This document shows positions 1 through 7,936 of a stretch of DNA of 64,000 nt, in pieces (the first letter of the stretch is position 1; every line of letters begins with the position of its first letter). The position numbers and the translations under genes were made by a program. The DNA comes from Burkholderia singularis. Its GTDB lineage: Bacteria > Pseudomonadota > Gammaproteobacteria > Burkholderiales > Burkholderiaceae. The DNA lies in the NCBI RefSeq assembly GCF_900176645.1, contig NZ_FXAN01000126.1:62001-126000 (forward strand), read 5' to 3'. The notes below the pieces were generated by a model. The model ran no database searches, was not told where the DNA came from, and saw only the letters and a list, made by a program, of their open reading frames with translations.

Positions 1-590
1 GCGCCCAGTCTATGCAGACGGCCGTGCCGGTCGGCGCCGGCGCGATGGCCGCGATTCTCGGGCTCGACGACGACGCGGTGCGCGCGGTATGCGGCGAAGC
101 GTCGGCGGCGGGCGTCGTCGAGGCAGTGAACTTCAATGCGCCCGCGCAGGTGGTGATCGCGGGCGAGGCGGCCGCCATCGAAAAGGCGTGCGAGATCGCG
201 AAGGCAAAGGGCGCAAAGCGCGCGCTGCCGCTTGCCGTATCGGCGCCGTTCCATTCTTCGCTGCTCAAGCCTGCGTCGGACCAGTTGCGCGACTACCTCG
301 CGAACGTCGAGGTGAAGGCGCCACAGATTCCCGTCGTCAACAATATCGATGTCGCCGTGGTGTCGGATCCCGCGGCGATCAAGGATGCGCTGGTGCGCCA
401 GGCCGCGGGCCCGGTTCGCTGGGTCGAGTGCGTGCGGCACATCGCGGGCGCGGGCGTGAGCCACGTGATCGAATGCGGCCCGGGCAAGGTGCTCACCGGT
501 TTGACGAAGCGCATCGACGGCAACCTCGTCGGTGCGTCGGTGTTCGATCCGGCGTCGCTCGACGAAGCGCTCAAGCTTGTCGTCGCTTGA
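1..590 (+). CDS. fabD: Malonyl CoA-acyl carrier protein transacylase, C-terminal part (5' end cut by window edge)
   Basis: FabD moves the malonyl group from CoA to acyl carrier protein in the cytoplasm, supplying the chain extender for type II fatty-acid synthesis. The reading frame is open from the first bases and ends with TGA at 588-590, so only the C-terminal ~195 residues are present. The segment contains the acyltransferase stretch SAPFHSSLLKPA, whose His is the expected catalytic base, and the conserved ferredoxin-like subdomain before it; the nucleophile motif GHSLGE lies upstream, outside the window. It is followed after 54 bases by fabG on the same strand, then acpP and fabF, the usual fab cluster order. 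The ATG at 12 is internal and not the true start. The family is assigned with high confidence. Confidence 0.95.
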   Translation, partial: AQSMQTAVPVGAGAMAAILGLDDDAVRAVCGEASAAGVVEAVNFNAPAQVVIAGEAAAIEKACEIAKAKGAKRALPLAVSAPFHSSLLKPASDQLRDYLANVEVKAPQIPVVNNIDVAVVSDPAAIKDALVRQAAGPVRWVECVRHIAGAGVSHVIECGPGKVLTGLTKRIDGNLVGASVFDPASLDEALKLVVA

Positions 591-644
591 TCGCGGGTCA
601 CGCTCGCAAGCTTGCTGAATTCACCTGAAACACGGAATTTCTGC

Positions 645-1394
645 ATGGACAAGATTCTCGATAAACAAGTGGCGATCGTTACCGGCGCGTCGCGCGGGAT
701 CGGCCGCGCGATCGCGCTCGAGCTTGCACGCCGCGGCGCAAAGGTGATCGGCACCGCGACCACCGAGGCGGGTGCCGCGGGTATTTCCGCCGCGTTCGGC
801 GAGGCCGGGTTCACGGGCCGGGGCGCCGTGCTGAACGTCAATGACCCGGCGGCGGTCGACGGGCTGATCGACGCGACGCTTGCCGAATTCGGCGCGCTGA
901 ACATACTCGTCAACAATGCCGGCATCACGCAGGATCAACTTGCGATGCGCATGAAGGACGACGATTGGGACGCCGTGATCGACACCAACCTGAAGGCGGT
1001 GTTCCGTTTGTCGCGCGCGGTGCTGCGCCCGATGATGAAGGCGCGCGGTGGACGAATCGTCAATATCACGTCGGTGGTCGGCTCGGCGGGCAATCCCGGG
1101 CAGATCAATTATGCGGCGGCGAAGGCCGGCGTCGCGGGGATGACTCGCGCGCTCGCGCGCGAAATCGGCAGCCGCGGGATTACCGTGAACTGCGTCGCGC
1201 CGGGTTTCATCGATACCGACATGACGAAGGTGCTGCCGCCGGAACAGCAGGCCGCGCTGAAGACGCAGATTCCGCTCGGCCGCCTAGGCAGCCCGGAGGA
1301 CATCGCACATGCGGTCGCGTTCCTCGCGTCGCCGCAGGCGGGCTACATCACGGGTACGACGCTGCATGTGAACGGCGGCATGTTCATGTCGTAA
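645..1394 (+). CDS. fabG: 3-oxoacyl-[acyl-carrier-protein] reductase
   Basis: FabG performs the first NADPH-dependent reduction of the fatty-acid elongation cycle (beta-ketoacyl-ACP to beta-hydroxyacyl-ACP). The 249-residue product is a classical short-chain dehydrogenase: the nucleotide-binding motif GASRGIG is at residues 14-20, NNAG at about 90-93, and the catalytic Ser143, Tyr156 and Lys160 (YxxxK) are all present. Length is typical of the family. The frame is open upstream to 612, but the ATG at 645 gives the normal FabG N-terminus MDKILDKQVAIVTG and is preferred. The stop codon lies inside a perfect palindrome (1391-1408). It lies between fabD and acpP in a conserved fab cluster. Confidence 0.97.
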   Translation: MDKILDKQVAIVTGASRGIGRAIALELARRGAKVIGTATTEAGAAGISAAFGEAGFTGRGAVLNVNDPAAVDGLIDATLAEFGALNILVNNAGITQDQLAMRMKDDDWDAVIDTNLKAVFRLSRAVLRPMMKARGGRIVNITSVVGSAGNPGQINYAAAKAGVAGMTRALAREIGSRGITVNCVAPGFIDTDMTKVLPPEQQAALKTQIPLGRLGSPEDIAHAVAFLASPQAGYITGTTLHVNGGMFMS

Positions 1395-1408
1395 CCGAAT
1401 TCGGTTAC
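1391..1408. promoter_or_regulatory. Perfect palindrome across the fabG stop codon
   Basis: The sequence GTAACCGAATTCGGTTAC is an 18-base perfect palindrome with two 9-base arms and includes the fabG TAA (1392-1394). It could fold as a 7-bp stem with an AATT loop or act as a dimer-binding site between fabG and acpP. There is no T-run after it, so it is not a standard intrinsic terminator. The role is unknown. Confidence 0.4.
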
Positions 1409-1493
1409 CATCCGCGCCGTGCATGCGTCAAAGTGCATCCGGCGCTTGTTTGACCGCAAGGCCAGCATGCGTTTTGGCGGGCATCAAACCTGT

Positions 1494-1499
1494 TAAAAT
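1494..1499 (+). promoter_or_regulatory. Possible -10 element of an acpP promoter
   Basis: TAAAAT lies 40 bases before the acpP start, with a weak TTTTGG 16 bases further upstream (1472-1477). acpP is expressed far above its neighbours in studied bacteria, so its own promoter is expected here. The -35 match is poor, so this is a suggestion only. Confidence 0.35.
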
Positions 1500-1538
1500 G
1501 CGCGCACTTGTAAATTTGAACTTTCCCTCGGAGGGGTA

Positions 1539-1778
1539 ATGGACAACATCGAACAACGCGTCAAGAAGATCGTCGCCGAGCAGCTTGGCGTCGCCGAAGG
1601 CGAAATCAAGAACGAGGCATCGTTCGTGAACGATCTCGGCGCGGACTCGCTCGACACGGTCGAACTCGTGATGGCGCTCGAAGATGAGTTCGGCATGGAA
1701 ATTCCGGACGAAGAAGCCGAGAAGATCACGACCGTTCAGCAAGCGATCGACTACGCTCGCGCGAACGTCAAGGCGTAA
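1539..1778 (+). CDS. acpP: Acyl carrier protein
   Basis: AcpP carries the growing acyl chain as a thioester on a 4'-phosphopantetheine arm through all steps of fatty-acid synthesis. The 79-residue, acidic product has the family length and the attachment motif GADSLDTVEL with Ser37 as the pantetheinylated residue; the holo-ACP synthase gene acpS is in the same window at 15627. A strong ribosome site (GGAGGGG) sits just before the ATG. It lies between fabG and fabF and is followed by a terminator-like hairpin, which fits its known need for separate high-level expression. Confidence 0.98.
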   Translation: MDNIEQRVKKIVAEQLGVAEGEIKNEASFVNDLGADSLDTVELVMALEDEFGMEIPDEEAEKITTVQQAIDYARANVKA

Positions 1779-1888
1779 CGGTTCGTACCGGATAGGGTAC
1801 GCACCGTCTGCCGATTATTCGCACACGCTGCACGCTCGCTACGCATTGCAATGCGCGAATCGCGTCGGTGGTGCCGCCGGCCGAATAA

Positions 1889-1942
1889 CAGCCACAGGGT
1901 TCGCAGGAGTGGCTCCTGTGGCCACTGTGGCTTTTGTTTTTG
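1889..1942 (+). terminator. Nested hairpin with T-rich tail between acpP and fabF
   Basis: AGCCACAG (1890-1897) pairs with CTGTGGCT (1925-1932); inside the loop CAGGAG pairs with CTCCTG around TGG (1904-1918). The outer stem runs straight into a T-rich tail (TTTGTTTTTG). This looks like an intrinsic terminator or attenuator that ends most acpP transcripts before fabF. The fabF GTG starts about 24 bases after the tail. Confidence 0.7.
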
Positions 1943-1965
1943 TCATCTAATGAAAAGAGGTTACC

Positions 1966-3204
1966 GTGAGCCGTCGTCGTGTTGTCGTTACTGGCCTCGG
2001 GTTGATTTCTCCCGTTGGCAACAATGTTGCCGACGGCTGGGCCAATCTCGTCGCCGGCAAGTCCGGCATCGTCAATATCACGAAGTTCGATGCGACGAAC
2101 TTCTCGACGCGCTTCGCAGGTGAGGTGAAGGGCTTCAACGTCGATGAGTACATCTCGGCGAAGGAAGCGCGTCACATGGATACGTTCATCCATTACGGAA
2201 TCGCCGCCGGCATGCAGGCAATGAGCGACAGCGGCTTCGAGGTAAATGACGAGAATGCGGAGCGCGTGGGCGTCATCGTCGGCTCGGGCATCGGCGGGCT
2301 GCCGCTGATCGAAGTCACGCAGACCGAACTCCTGAATCGCGGCCCGCGCCGGATCTCGCCGTTCTTCGTGCCGGCGTCGATCATCAACATGATTTCCGGC
2401 CATCTGTCGATGAAGTTCGGCATCAAGGGGCCGAACCTTGCGATCGTCACCGCCTGCACGACCGGTTTGCATTGCATCGGCGAGGCCGCGCGCCTCATCG
2501 AGTACGGCGATGCCGACGTGATGCTCGCCGGCGGTGCGGAAGCGACCGTGTCGCCGCTCGGCATTGGCGGTTTCGCGGCCGCGCGCGCGCTGTCTCAGCG
2601 CAACGACGATCCGGCGACGGCGAGCCGTCCGTGGGATCGCGATCGCGATGGTTTCGTGCTCGGCGAGGGCGCCGGCGTGATGGTGCTCGAGGAGTATGAG
2701 CATGCGAAGGCGCGTGGCGCGCGGATCTACGCGGAAATCGGCGGCTACGGGATGAGCAGCGACGCATATCACATGACGGCGCCGCTCGAGGACGGCGACG
2801 GCGCGCGCCGCTGCATGTTGGCCGCGATGCGCAATGCGGGCATCAACGTCGATCAGGTGAGCTACCTGAATGCGCACGGTACGTCGACGCCGCTCGGCGA
2901 TCTCGCGGAAACCATCGGCATCAAGCGTGCGTTCGGCGATCATGCGAAGAAGATCGTCGTCAACTCGACGAAGTCGATGACGGGCCACCTGCTGGGCGGC
3001 TCCGGCGGGCTGGAATCGGTGTTCACGGTGCTTGCCGTTCACAACCAGGTGTCGCCGCCGACGATCAACATCTTCAACCAGGACCCCGAGTGCGATCTCG
3101 ACTACTGCGCGAACGAGGCGCGGGAAATGAAGATCGACGCCGCACTGAAGAACTCGTTCGGCTTCGGCGGGACTAACGGCACGCTGGTCTTCAAGCGTAT
3201 CTGA
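1966..3204 (+). CDS. fabF: 3-oxoacyl-[acyl-carrier-protein] synthase II
   Basis: FabF condenses malonyl-ACP with acyl-ACP in chain elongation and is the enzyme responsible for temperature-sensitive control of unsaturated chain length in model bacteria. The 412-residue product has the thiolase fold with the nucleophile Cys164 in VTACTTGLH, and the two active-site histidines in NAHGTSTPLGD (about 304) and TKSMTGHLLG (about 341). It ends in the family signature FGFGGTN. The start is GTG at 1966, preceded by an AAAGAGG-like ribosome site. It is the last fab gene of the cluster. Confidence 0.97.
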   Translation: MSRRRVVVTGLGLISPVGNNVADGWANLVAGKSGIVNITKFDATNFSTRFAGEVKGFNVDEYISAKEARHMDTFIHYGIAAGMQAMSDSGFEVNDENAERVGVIVGSGIGGLPLIEVTQTELLNRGPRRISPFFVPASIINMISGHLSMKFGIKGPNLAIVTACTTGLHCIGEAARLIEYGDADVMLAGGAEATVSPLGIGGFAAARALSQRNDDPATASRPWDRDRDGFVLGEGAGVMVLEEYEHAKARGARIYAEIGGYGMSSDAYHMTAPLEDGDGARRCMLAAMRNAGINVDQVSYLNAHGTSTPLGDLAETIGIKRAFGDHAKKIVVNSTKSMTGHLLGGSGGLESVFTVLAVHNQVSPPTINIFNQDPECDLDYCANEAREMKIDAALKNSFGFGGTNGTLVFKRI

Positions 3205-3215
3205 CGCGGGGGCGC

Positions 3216-3674
3216 TTGACGGAGCCGTTCGATCCCGCTTCGCCGCACGCGCAGCACGTCGTGCTGCGCGCATCGGCTGGGCTTTGCGCGGTAATGGCGA
3301 TTTTCGTGCTGACCGCCGCGACTGGGGTTCATGCGAGTGCGGCACCGCTGATCGGTTCATGGCCTGCGGCGATGCTCTCGGTAGTGCTTGCCGCGCTGAT
3401 TGCGTTGCGTGTACGCGCCCTATGCGCGCGGCGCCAGCCGGCCGCATTGCGGATCGATGCCGGCGCAGGCTTGCTGACGGCGTTCGATCGCAACGGGCGG
3501 CTGCTCGCGCAAGGCCGGGTTGCCGGTTTCACGCAATGGAGCGATCTGCTCGTCGTGCTGACGGTGCAAGGCCGCGGCCGGCGCGCGGCGCGGCTCGTGA
3601 TTCCCGCGGATGCGCTCGCCGCACCGGTGTTCCGCGCGCTCTGCGTGCTGGGCCGGCGCGCTATGCGCGGCTGA
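3216..3674 (+). CDS. Small membrane protein between fabF and rpoE (YgfX-like architecture)
   Basis: The product has 152 residues and no family I can name with certainty. It has two hydrophobic segments near the N-terminus (about residues 18-40 and 45-65), followed by a basic, beta-rich soluble region with alternating hydrophobic residues. This layout resembles YgfX/DUF1434-type proteins, but that is an impression from architecture, not a motif match. The frame begins with TTG at 3216, only 11 bases after fabF, so it is probably read from the fabF message. The rpoE gene starts 103 bases downstream. Codon use is like its neighbours. Confidence 0.6.
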   Translation: MTEPFDPASPHAQHVVLRASAGLCAVMAIFVLTAATGVHASAAPLIGSWPAAMLSVVLAALIALRVRALCARRQPAALRIDAGAGLLTAFDRNGRLLAQGRVAGFTQWSDLLVVLTVQGRGRRAARLVIPADALAAPVFRALCVLGRRAMRG

Positions 3675-3732
3675 GCCGCGGCGTAACCGCAGTGGCGCTT
3701 GTCGGGCTGCGATTGCGCATGAGCGGGAACGC

Positions 3733-3738
3733 TACAAT
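3733..3738 (+). promoter_or_regulatory. Possible -10 element before rpoE
   Basis: TACAAT lies 40 bases before the rpoE GTG. No good -35 hexamer is present at the normal distance. I also looked for a GAACTT-type extracytoplasmic sigma promoter for autoregulation and saw none that is convincing. Confidence 0.3.
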
Positions 3739-3777
3739 AGCGCTCCGCTTTGCATCCCTCGTTTACGGATTTGTCAG

Positions 3778-4377
3778 GTGAGTGAAAAAGAAATCGATCA
3801 GGTTCTGGTCGAACGCGTACAGAATGGCGACAAGGCGGCGTTCGAACTCCTGGTCTCCAAATACCACCGCAAGATCATCCGGCTGATCTCGCGCCTCGTG
3901 CGGGATCCGGCGGAGGTCGAAGACGTGGCTCAGGACGCGTTTATCAAGGCTTATCGCGCGCTGCCGCAGTTCCGCGGCGAGTCGGCGTTCTACACGTGGT
4001 TGTACCGGATTGCCGTCAATACGGCGAAGAACTACCTTGCGACTCAAGGTCGCCGCGCGCCGACTTCCACCGAGGCGGACGCGGAAGAGGCTGAAACTTT
4101 CTCGGATGCGGACCAACTAAGGGATATCAACACGCCTGAGTCGATGTTGATGAGCAAGCAGATCGCCCAGACGGTGAATGCCGCGATGGCGATGTTGCCG
4201 GAAGAGCTGAGAACGGCCATTACGCTGCGCGAGATCGAAGGTTTGAGTTATGAAGAGATCGCGGAGATGATGGGGTGCCCGATCGGCACGGTCCGGTCGC
4301 GAATCTTTCGGGCCCGCGAGGCGATCGCGGCAAAATTGCGGCCGCTGCTCGATACGCCGGAAGGCAAGCGCTGGTAA
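3778..4377 (+). CDS. rpoE: RNA polymerase extracytoplasmic-function sigma factor RpoE (AlgU)
   Basis: RpoE directs RNA polymerase to envelope-stress genes and is held inactive by the membrane anti-sigma factor encoded next. The 199-residue product has a region 2 helix set (about residues 20-95, including RDPAEVEDVAQDAFIKAYRA) and a region 4 helix-turn-helix (about 135-190, GLSYEEIAEMMGCPIGTVRSR). Length is typical. The frame is open far upstream, but the GTG at 3778 gives the standard N-terminus SEKEIDQVLVERVQNGD and is chosen. The order rpoE-rseA-rseB-degP is the alginate/envelope-stress operon known as algU-mucA-mucB-mucD in Pseudomonas. Confidence 0.95.
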   Translation: MSEKEIDQVLVERVQNGDKAAFELLVSKYHRKIIRLISRLVRDPAEVEDVAQDAFIKAYRALPQFRGESAFYTWLYRIAVNTAKNYLATQGRRAPTSTEADAEEAETFSDADQLRDINTPESMLMSKQIAQTVNAAMAMLPEELRTAITLREIEGLSYEEIAEMMGCPIGTVRSRIFRAREAIAAKLRPLLDTPEGKRW

Positions 4378-4457
4378 GCGCGGCGAATCGGGGCGGCTTG
4401 TGGGGTCTAGTTCGAAGTCGTGTGTCACGACGGGGTATATGGAAGATGGGGAGCATC

Positions 4458-5060
4458 ATGGGGTCGGTCTCTACGCAGTCGCAGGCCAGCTCGCAGCGCG
4501 AGCGCGTGTCCGCTTTGGTCGACGGCGAGGCGCTTGACGGGCTGTCGCTGACGCAGATTCTGGCGGGGCTGGACGACGCCGGACGCAGTGCGTGGGCGCA
4601 TTATCACGTGATCGGCGACGCGCTGCGTTCCGACGAACTCACGCTCGAGCCCGCCGAGAGCAGCGCGTTCATGGCTCGCTTGTCGGCGAGTCTCGCCGCG
4701 CAGCCGCATCTGCTCGCGCCCGCGCGCGGCACGGCTCGCGGGCTGCTCGGCTGGCGCCGCCGGGTGGCGCCGGCGTTTGCGATCGCGGCCGCGGCCGCGA
4801 CGCTCACCTGGATCGTCGTGCCGCAGATGCAGCGCATCGGTGCGCCGGGCGGCGCCCAGCTGGCATCGGCCGGCGTCGCACCGCAAGCTCTGTTGCAGCG
4901 CGTGTCGGCCGATCAGCCGGCGCTGCAGGACGTGAACATCATCCGTGACGCAAGCCTCGACCAATATCTCGAAGCGCACCAGCAATTTGCGCAGCAGCCC
5001 GTCGTCACCGGTGCGATGCCGGTCATTCGCACAGCCGTTGCCACTACGCAGAGCCGATAA
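4458..5060 (+). CDS. rseA: Anti-sigma-E factor RseA (MucA)
   Basis: RseA is a single-pass inner-membrane protein whose cytoplasmic N-terminus binds and blocks RpoE until regulated proteolysis frees it. The 200-residue product starts with the RseA N-terminal domain (RERVSALVDGEALDGLSLTQIL, followed by DDAGRSAWAHYHVIGDALRS), has one membrane segment at about residues 105-125 (AFAIAAAAATLTWIVV) and a periplasmic C-terminal tail. I chose ATG 4458 because GGGGAG lies a few bases before it; ATG 4446 would add four residues. It sits 80 bases after rpoE and is followed after 5 bases by rseB. The fit to the family is good. Confidence 0.9.
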   Translation: MGSVSTQSQASSQRERVSALVDGEALDGLSLTQILAGLDDAGRSAWAHYHVIGDALRSDELTLEPAESSAFMARLSASLAAQPHLLAPARGTARGLLGWRRRVAPAFAIAAAAATLTWIVVPQMQRIGAPGGAQLASAGVAPQALLQRVSADQPALQDVNIIRDASLDQYLEAHQQFAQQPVVTGAMPVIRTAVATTQSR

Positions 5061-5065
5061 TCCCA

Positions 5066-6127
5066 ATGCGGACGTTGCAGTTGAATCAGGCCATCCTCGG
5101 TTGGAGGCGGCTGGCTGCGCTTTTGCTGTGCGCAGCCGCGCTTGTGTCGACCGAGTCTACCGTGCTCGCGCAGCAACCCGACGATTCCGTCGCCGCCCGC
5201 CGCTCGGCCGCCGAGTTGCTCGACCGCATTCAGCAAGCGGCGCAGCAACAGAGTTACGCGGGGACGTTCGTCTATCAGCGCGGCGCTTACGTGCAATCGT
5301 CGCGGATCGTCCATATTGCAACGAAGGGCGACGGCGAATACGAACGGATCGAAAGCCTCGACGGCAAGCCGCGCAAGCTGCTGCGCCATAATGACGATCT
5401 CTATACGTTCGTGCCGGAGCGCAAGCTCTGCGTGATCGAGCGCCGGCAGAACAAGGATTCGTTCCCGGCGCTGCTGGGCGCGAGCGGCGAGCAGGTGCTG
5501 TCCGTCTACGATTTGAAGCCGCTCGGACGCGACCGCGTCGCGGGCCTCGACGCGCAGGTCGTCGAACTGGTGCCGAAAGATTCGTACCGTTTCTCGTACA
5601 AGCTGTGGATCGACGCGAAGATGGGCCTGTTGCTGCGCTCGCAGACGCTGGACGCCGACGCTCACGTGCTCGAACAGGTCGCGTTCTCGCAATTGCAACT
5701 GAGCGGTGCGGCGGCGAGCGAGAAAGACAGGGGCGCGATCGCCGCGGGAATGCGCAATCTCGGCGGCTGGACGCTGGTGCGGCCACCGGTATCGTCGATC
5801 GACATCGAGGCGCAGGGCTGGCAGATCGCGCCGAGCGTTGCCGGTTTCCGCAAGATTCGCGAGGTGCGCCGCCCGATGGCCGCGCGTGATGCGGGCGATC
5901 CGCCGATTCCCGTCGATCAGGCCGTTTTCACCGACGGTCTGTCGACTGTATCGGTTTTCATCGAACCCACCGAAAAGAATAGCCGCAACGAAGGATCGGG
6001 CAGCACCGGCGCGACGCATGTGCTCGTCAAGCGCCGCGGCGATTTCTGGATCACCGTGCTCGGCGAAGTGCCGTTGGCAACATTGCAGCAGTTCGCGTCT
6101 GCCATAGAATACAAGGCTTACAAATAA
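5066..6127 (+). CDS. rseB: Periplasmic regulator of sigma-E, RseB (MucB)
   Basis: RseB binds the periplasmic tail of RseA and shields it from the DegS-type protease; off-pathway lipopolysaccharide or lipoproteins relieve this. The 353-residue product has a Sec signal peptide at the N-terminus (hydrophobic LAALLLCAAALV then a cleavage region near residue 35). A lipid-binding-like domain (about 45-220, with YAGTFVYQRGAYVQSSRIVH) and a smaller C-terminal domain (about 235-345) follow. The length and two-domain plan match MucB/RseB. It lies 5 bases after rseA and 16 before the degP-like gene, so it is clearly part of the operon. Confidence 0.93.
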   Translation: MRTLQLNQAILGWRRLAALLLCAAALVSTESTVLAQQPDDSVAARRSAAELLDRIQQAAQQQSYAGTFVYQRGAYVQSSRIVHIATKGDGEYERIESLDGKPRKLLRHNDDLYTFVPERKLCVIERRQNKDSFPALLGASGEQVLSVYDLKPLGRDRVAGLDAQVVELVPKDSYRFSYKLWIDAKMGLLLRSQTLDADAHVLEQVAFSQLQLSGAAASEKDRGAIAAGMRNLGGWTLVRPPVSSIDIEAQGWQIAPSVAGFRKIREVRRPMAARDAGDPPIPVDQAVFTDGLSTVSVFIEPTEKNSRNEGSGSTGATHVLVKRRGDFWITVLGEVPLATLQQFASAIEYKAYK

Positions 6128-6143
6128 CCGTTCGGCTTTCGAC

Positions 6144-7649
6144 ATGAAGAATTTTTCGCTGCGCACTTCGCTCGTCGCGGCGGCGGTGGCCGCTGCCGTG
6201 CCGTTCGCCGCGCCGCTTGCGGCGGCCGCCTCCAATGTCACGGCAACGCCTGCGGCGGGCGCCGCGCCCGCAACCCGCGCGGGCCTGCCCGATTTCGCCG
6301 ACCTCGTCGAGAAAGTCGGTCCGGCGGTCGTCAACATCCGGACCACGGCGAACGTGCCGACCGATACGCGCGGCGGGCTGCCGCCCGGATTCGACAACGG
6401 CGATATGTCGGAATTCTTCCGCCGCTTCTTCGGAATTCCGCTGCCGCAGCCGGGCGGGCCTAAAAATGCGCCGTCGCAGCCCGATGCACCGCCGGATACC
6501 GAACAGAATCGCGGGGTCGGTTCGGGCTTTGTGCTGTCGTCAGACGGCTATGTGATGACGAACGCGCACGTTGTCGATGACGCGGACACGATCTACGTGA
6601 CGCTTACCGACAAGCGCGAATTCAAGGCGAAACTGATTGGCGTCGATGAGCGAACCGACGTCGCGATCGTAAAAATCAATGCAACGAATCTGCCGACTGT
6701 TGCAATCGGCGATTCGAACCGGGTTCGCGTCGGCGAATGGGTGGTCGCGATCGGCTCGCCGTTCGGCCTCGACAACACGGTCACGGCGGGCATCGTCAGC
6801 GCGAAGGGACGCAACACCGGCGATTATCTGCCGTTCATCCAGACCGACGTCGCCGTGAATCCCGGCAACTCGGGCGGCCCGCTCATCAATATGAGCGGCG
6901 AGGTGATCGGCATTAATTCGCAGATCTACAGCCGAACCGGTGGTTTCATGGGCATTTCGTTTGCGATTCCGATCGACGAGGCGATGCGCGTTGCCGAGCA
7001 GCTGAAGGCGTCGGGCAAGGTGACGCGCGGCCGGATCGCGATCGCGATCGGCGAGGTGACGAAGGATGTCGCCGATTCGATCGGCTTGCCGAAGGCGGAA
7101 GGCGCGCTCGTCAGCAGCGTCGAGCCGGGCGGCCCGGCCGACAAGGCCGGCCTGCAACCGGGCGACATCATCCTGAAGTTCAACGGCCGTCCGGTCGATA
7201 CCGCGTCCGATCTGCCGCGGATGGTGGGCGACACGAAGCCGGGCGCGAAGGCGACGGTGACGGTCTGGCGCAAAGGGCAGTCGCGCGATCTGCCGATCAC
7301 GATCGCCGAGACGCCGGGCGACAAGGTCGCGAAGATGGGCGGCCGCCAGAGTCCGCAGGCAAAGCCGCGCAGCAATGCGCTCGGACTGACGGTCAGCGAT
7401 CTGTCGCCCGAGCAGTTGAAAGCGTTGAAGCTGAGGAACGGCGTGCAGATCGACGCGGCCGACGGCCCGGCCACGCGCGCGGGCCTGCAGCGCGGCGACA
7501 TCGTGCTGCGCGTCGGCGATATCGATATCACGAGCGCGAAGCAATTCGTCGATGTGACGTCGAAGCTCGATGCGCAGCGCACGATTGCATTGCTCGTGCG
7601 GCGCGGTGACAACACGCAGTTCATCCCGATTCGTCCGCGCCAGAAATGA
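6144..7649 (+). CDS. mucD: Periplasmic serine protease, DegP/MucD-like, with two PDZ domains
   Basis: This is a secreted HtrA-family protease that degrades misfolded envelope proteins. The 501-residue product has a signal peptide (MKNFSLRTSLVAAAVAAAVPFAAPLAAAA). The trypsin-like domain has the full catalytic triad His142 (TNAHVV), Asp172 (RTDVAIV) and Ser243 (NPGNSGGP). Two PDZ domains follow, at about 290-385 (GALVSSVEPGGPADKAGLQPGD) and 400-495 (GVQIDAADGPATRAGLQRGD). Its place directly after rseB matches mucD in the Pseudomonas algU operon. It ends in an ATGA overlap with the next gene, so the two are probably translated together. Confidence 0.95.
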   Translation: MKNFSLRTSLVAAAVAAAVPFAAPLAAAASNVTATPAAGAAPATRAGLPDFADLVEKVGPAVVNIRTTANVPTDTRGGLPPGFDNGDMSEFFRRFFGIPLPQPGGPKNAPSQPDAPPDTEQNRGVGSGFVLSSDGYVMTNAHVVDDADTIYVTLTDKREFKAKLIGVDERTDVAIVKINATNLPTVAIGDSNRVRVGEWVVAIGSPFGLDNTVTAGIVSAKGRNTGDYLPFIQTDVAVNPGNSGGPLINMSGEVIGINSQIYSRTGGFMGISFAIPIDEAMRVAEQLKASGKVTRGRIAIAIGEVTKDVADSIGLPKAEGALVSSVEPGGPADKAGLQPGDIILKFNGRPVDTASDLPRMVGDTKPGAKATVTVWRKGQSRDLPITIAETPGDKVAKMGGRQSPQAKPRSNALGLTVSDLSPEQLKALKLRNGVQIDAADGPATRAGLQRGDIVLRVGDIDITSAKQFVDVTSKLDAQRTIALLVRRGDNTQFIPIRPRQK

Positions 7650-7936
7650 AGCCGGCGACGCGTGCTGCCGTGCGTTTCACGCTATACGGCCGCGGCTGGT
7701 GCCATTTGTGCGACGACATGCGCGACGCCCTGGCGGGCTTCATTGCCGAGCGGCGGGATGTGATCGACGCGAGCGTCGATTACGTCGATATCGACGCCGA
7801 TCCGGCGCTTGTCGCACGCTATGACGAAGACGTGCCGGTGCTGCTGCTCGACGGGGTGCAGGTATGCCGTCACCGGTTCGACGTCGCGCAGGCGCAGGCG
7901 GCGCTTGCACGGTGCGTCCGGCGACCGGAGCGGTAG
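7646..7936 (+). CDS. Glutaredoxin-like (DUF836-type) thiol protein
   Basis: The 96-residue product has a thioredoxin-fold start (RFTLYGRGWCHLCDDMRDAL) with a CxxC pair in WCHLC, then a VDYVDIDADPALVARYDEDVPVLLLDG stretch typical of small glutaredoxin-like proteins with a cis-Pro before the third strand. It probably takes part in cytoplasmic dithiol exchange; the substrate is unknown. Its ATG overlaps the stop of the protease gene (ATGA), and the lepA gene follows after a hairpin. A similar small gene lies between mucD and lepA in pseudomonads, so the location is conserved. Confidence in the fold is good, in the function modest. Confidence 0.85.
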   Translation: MKPATRAAVRFTLYGRGWCHLCDDMRDALAGFIAERRDVIDASVDYVDIDADPALVARYDEDVPVLLLDGVQVCRHRFDVAQAQAALARCVRRPER

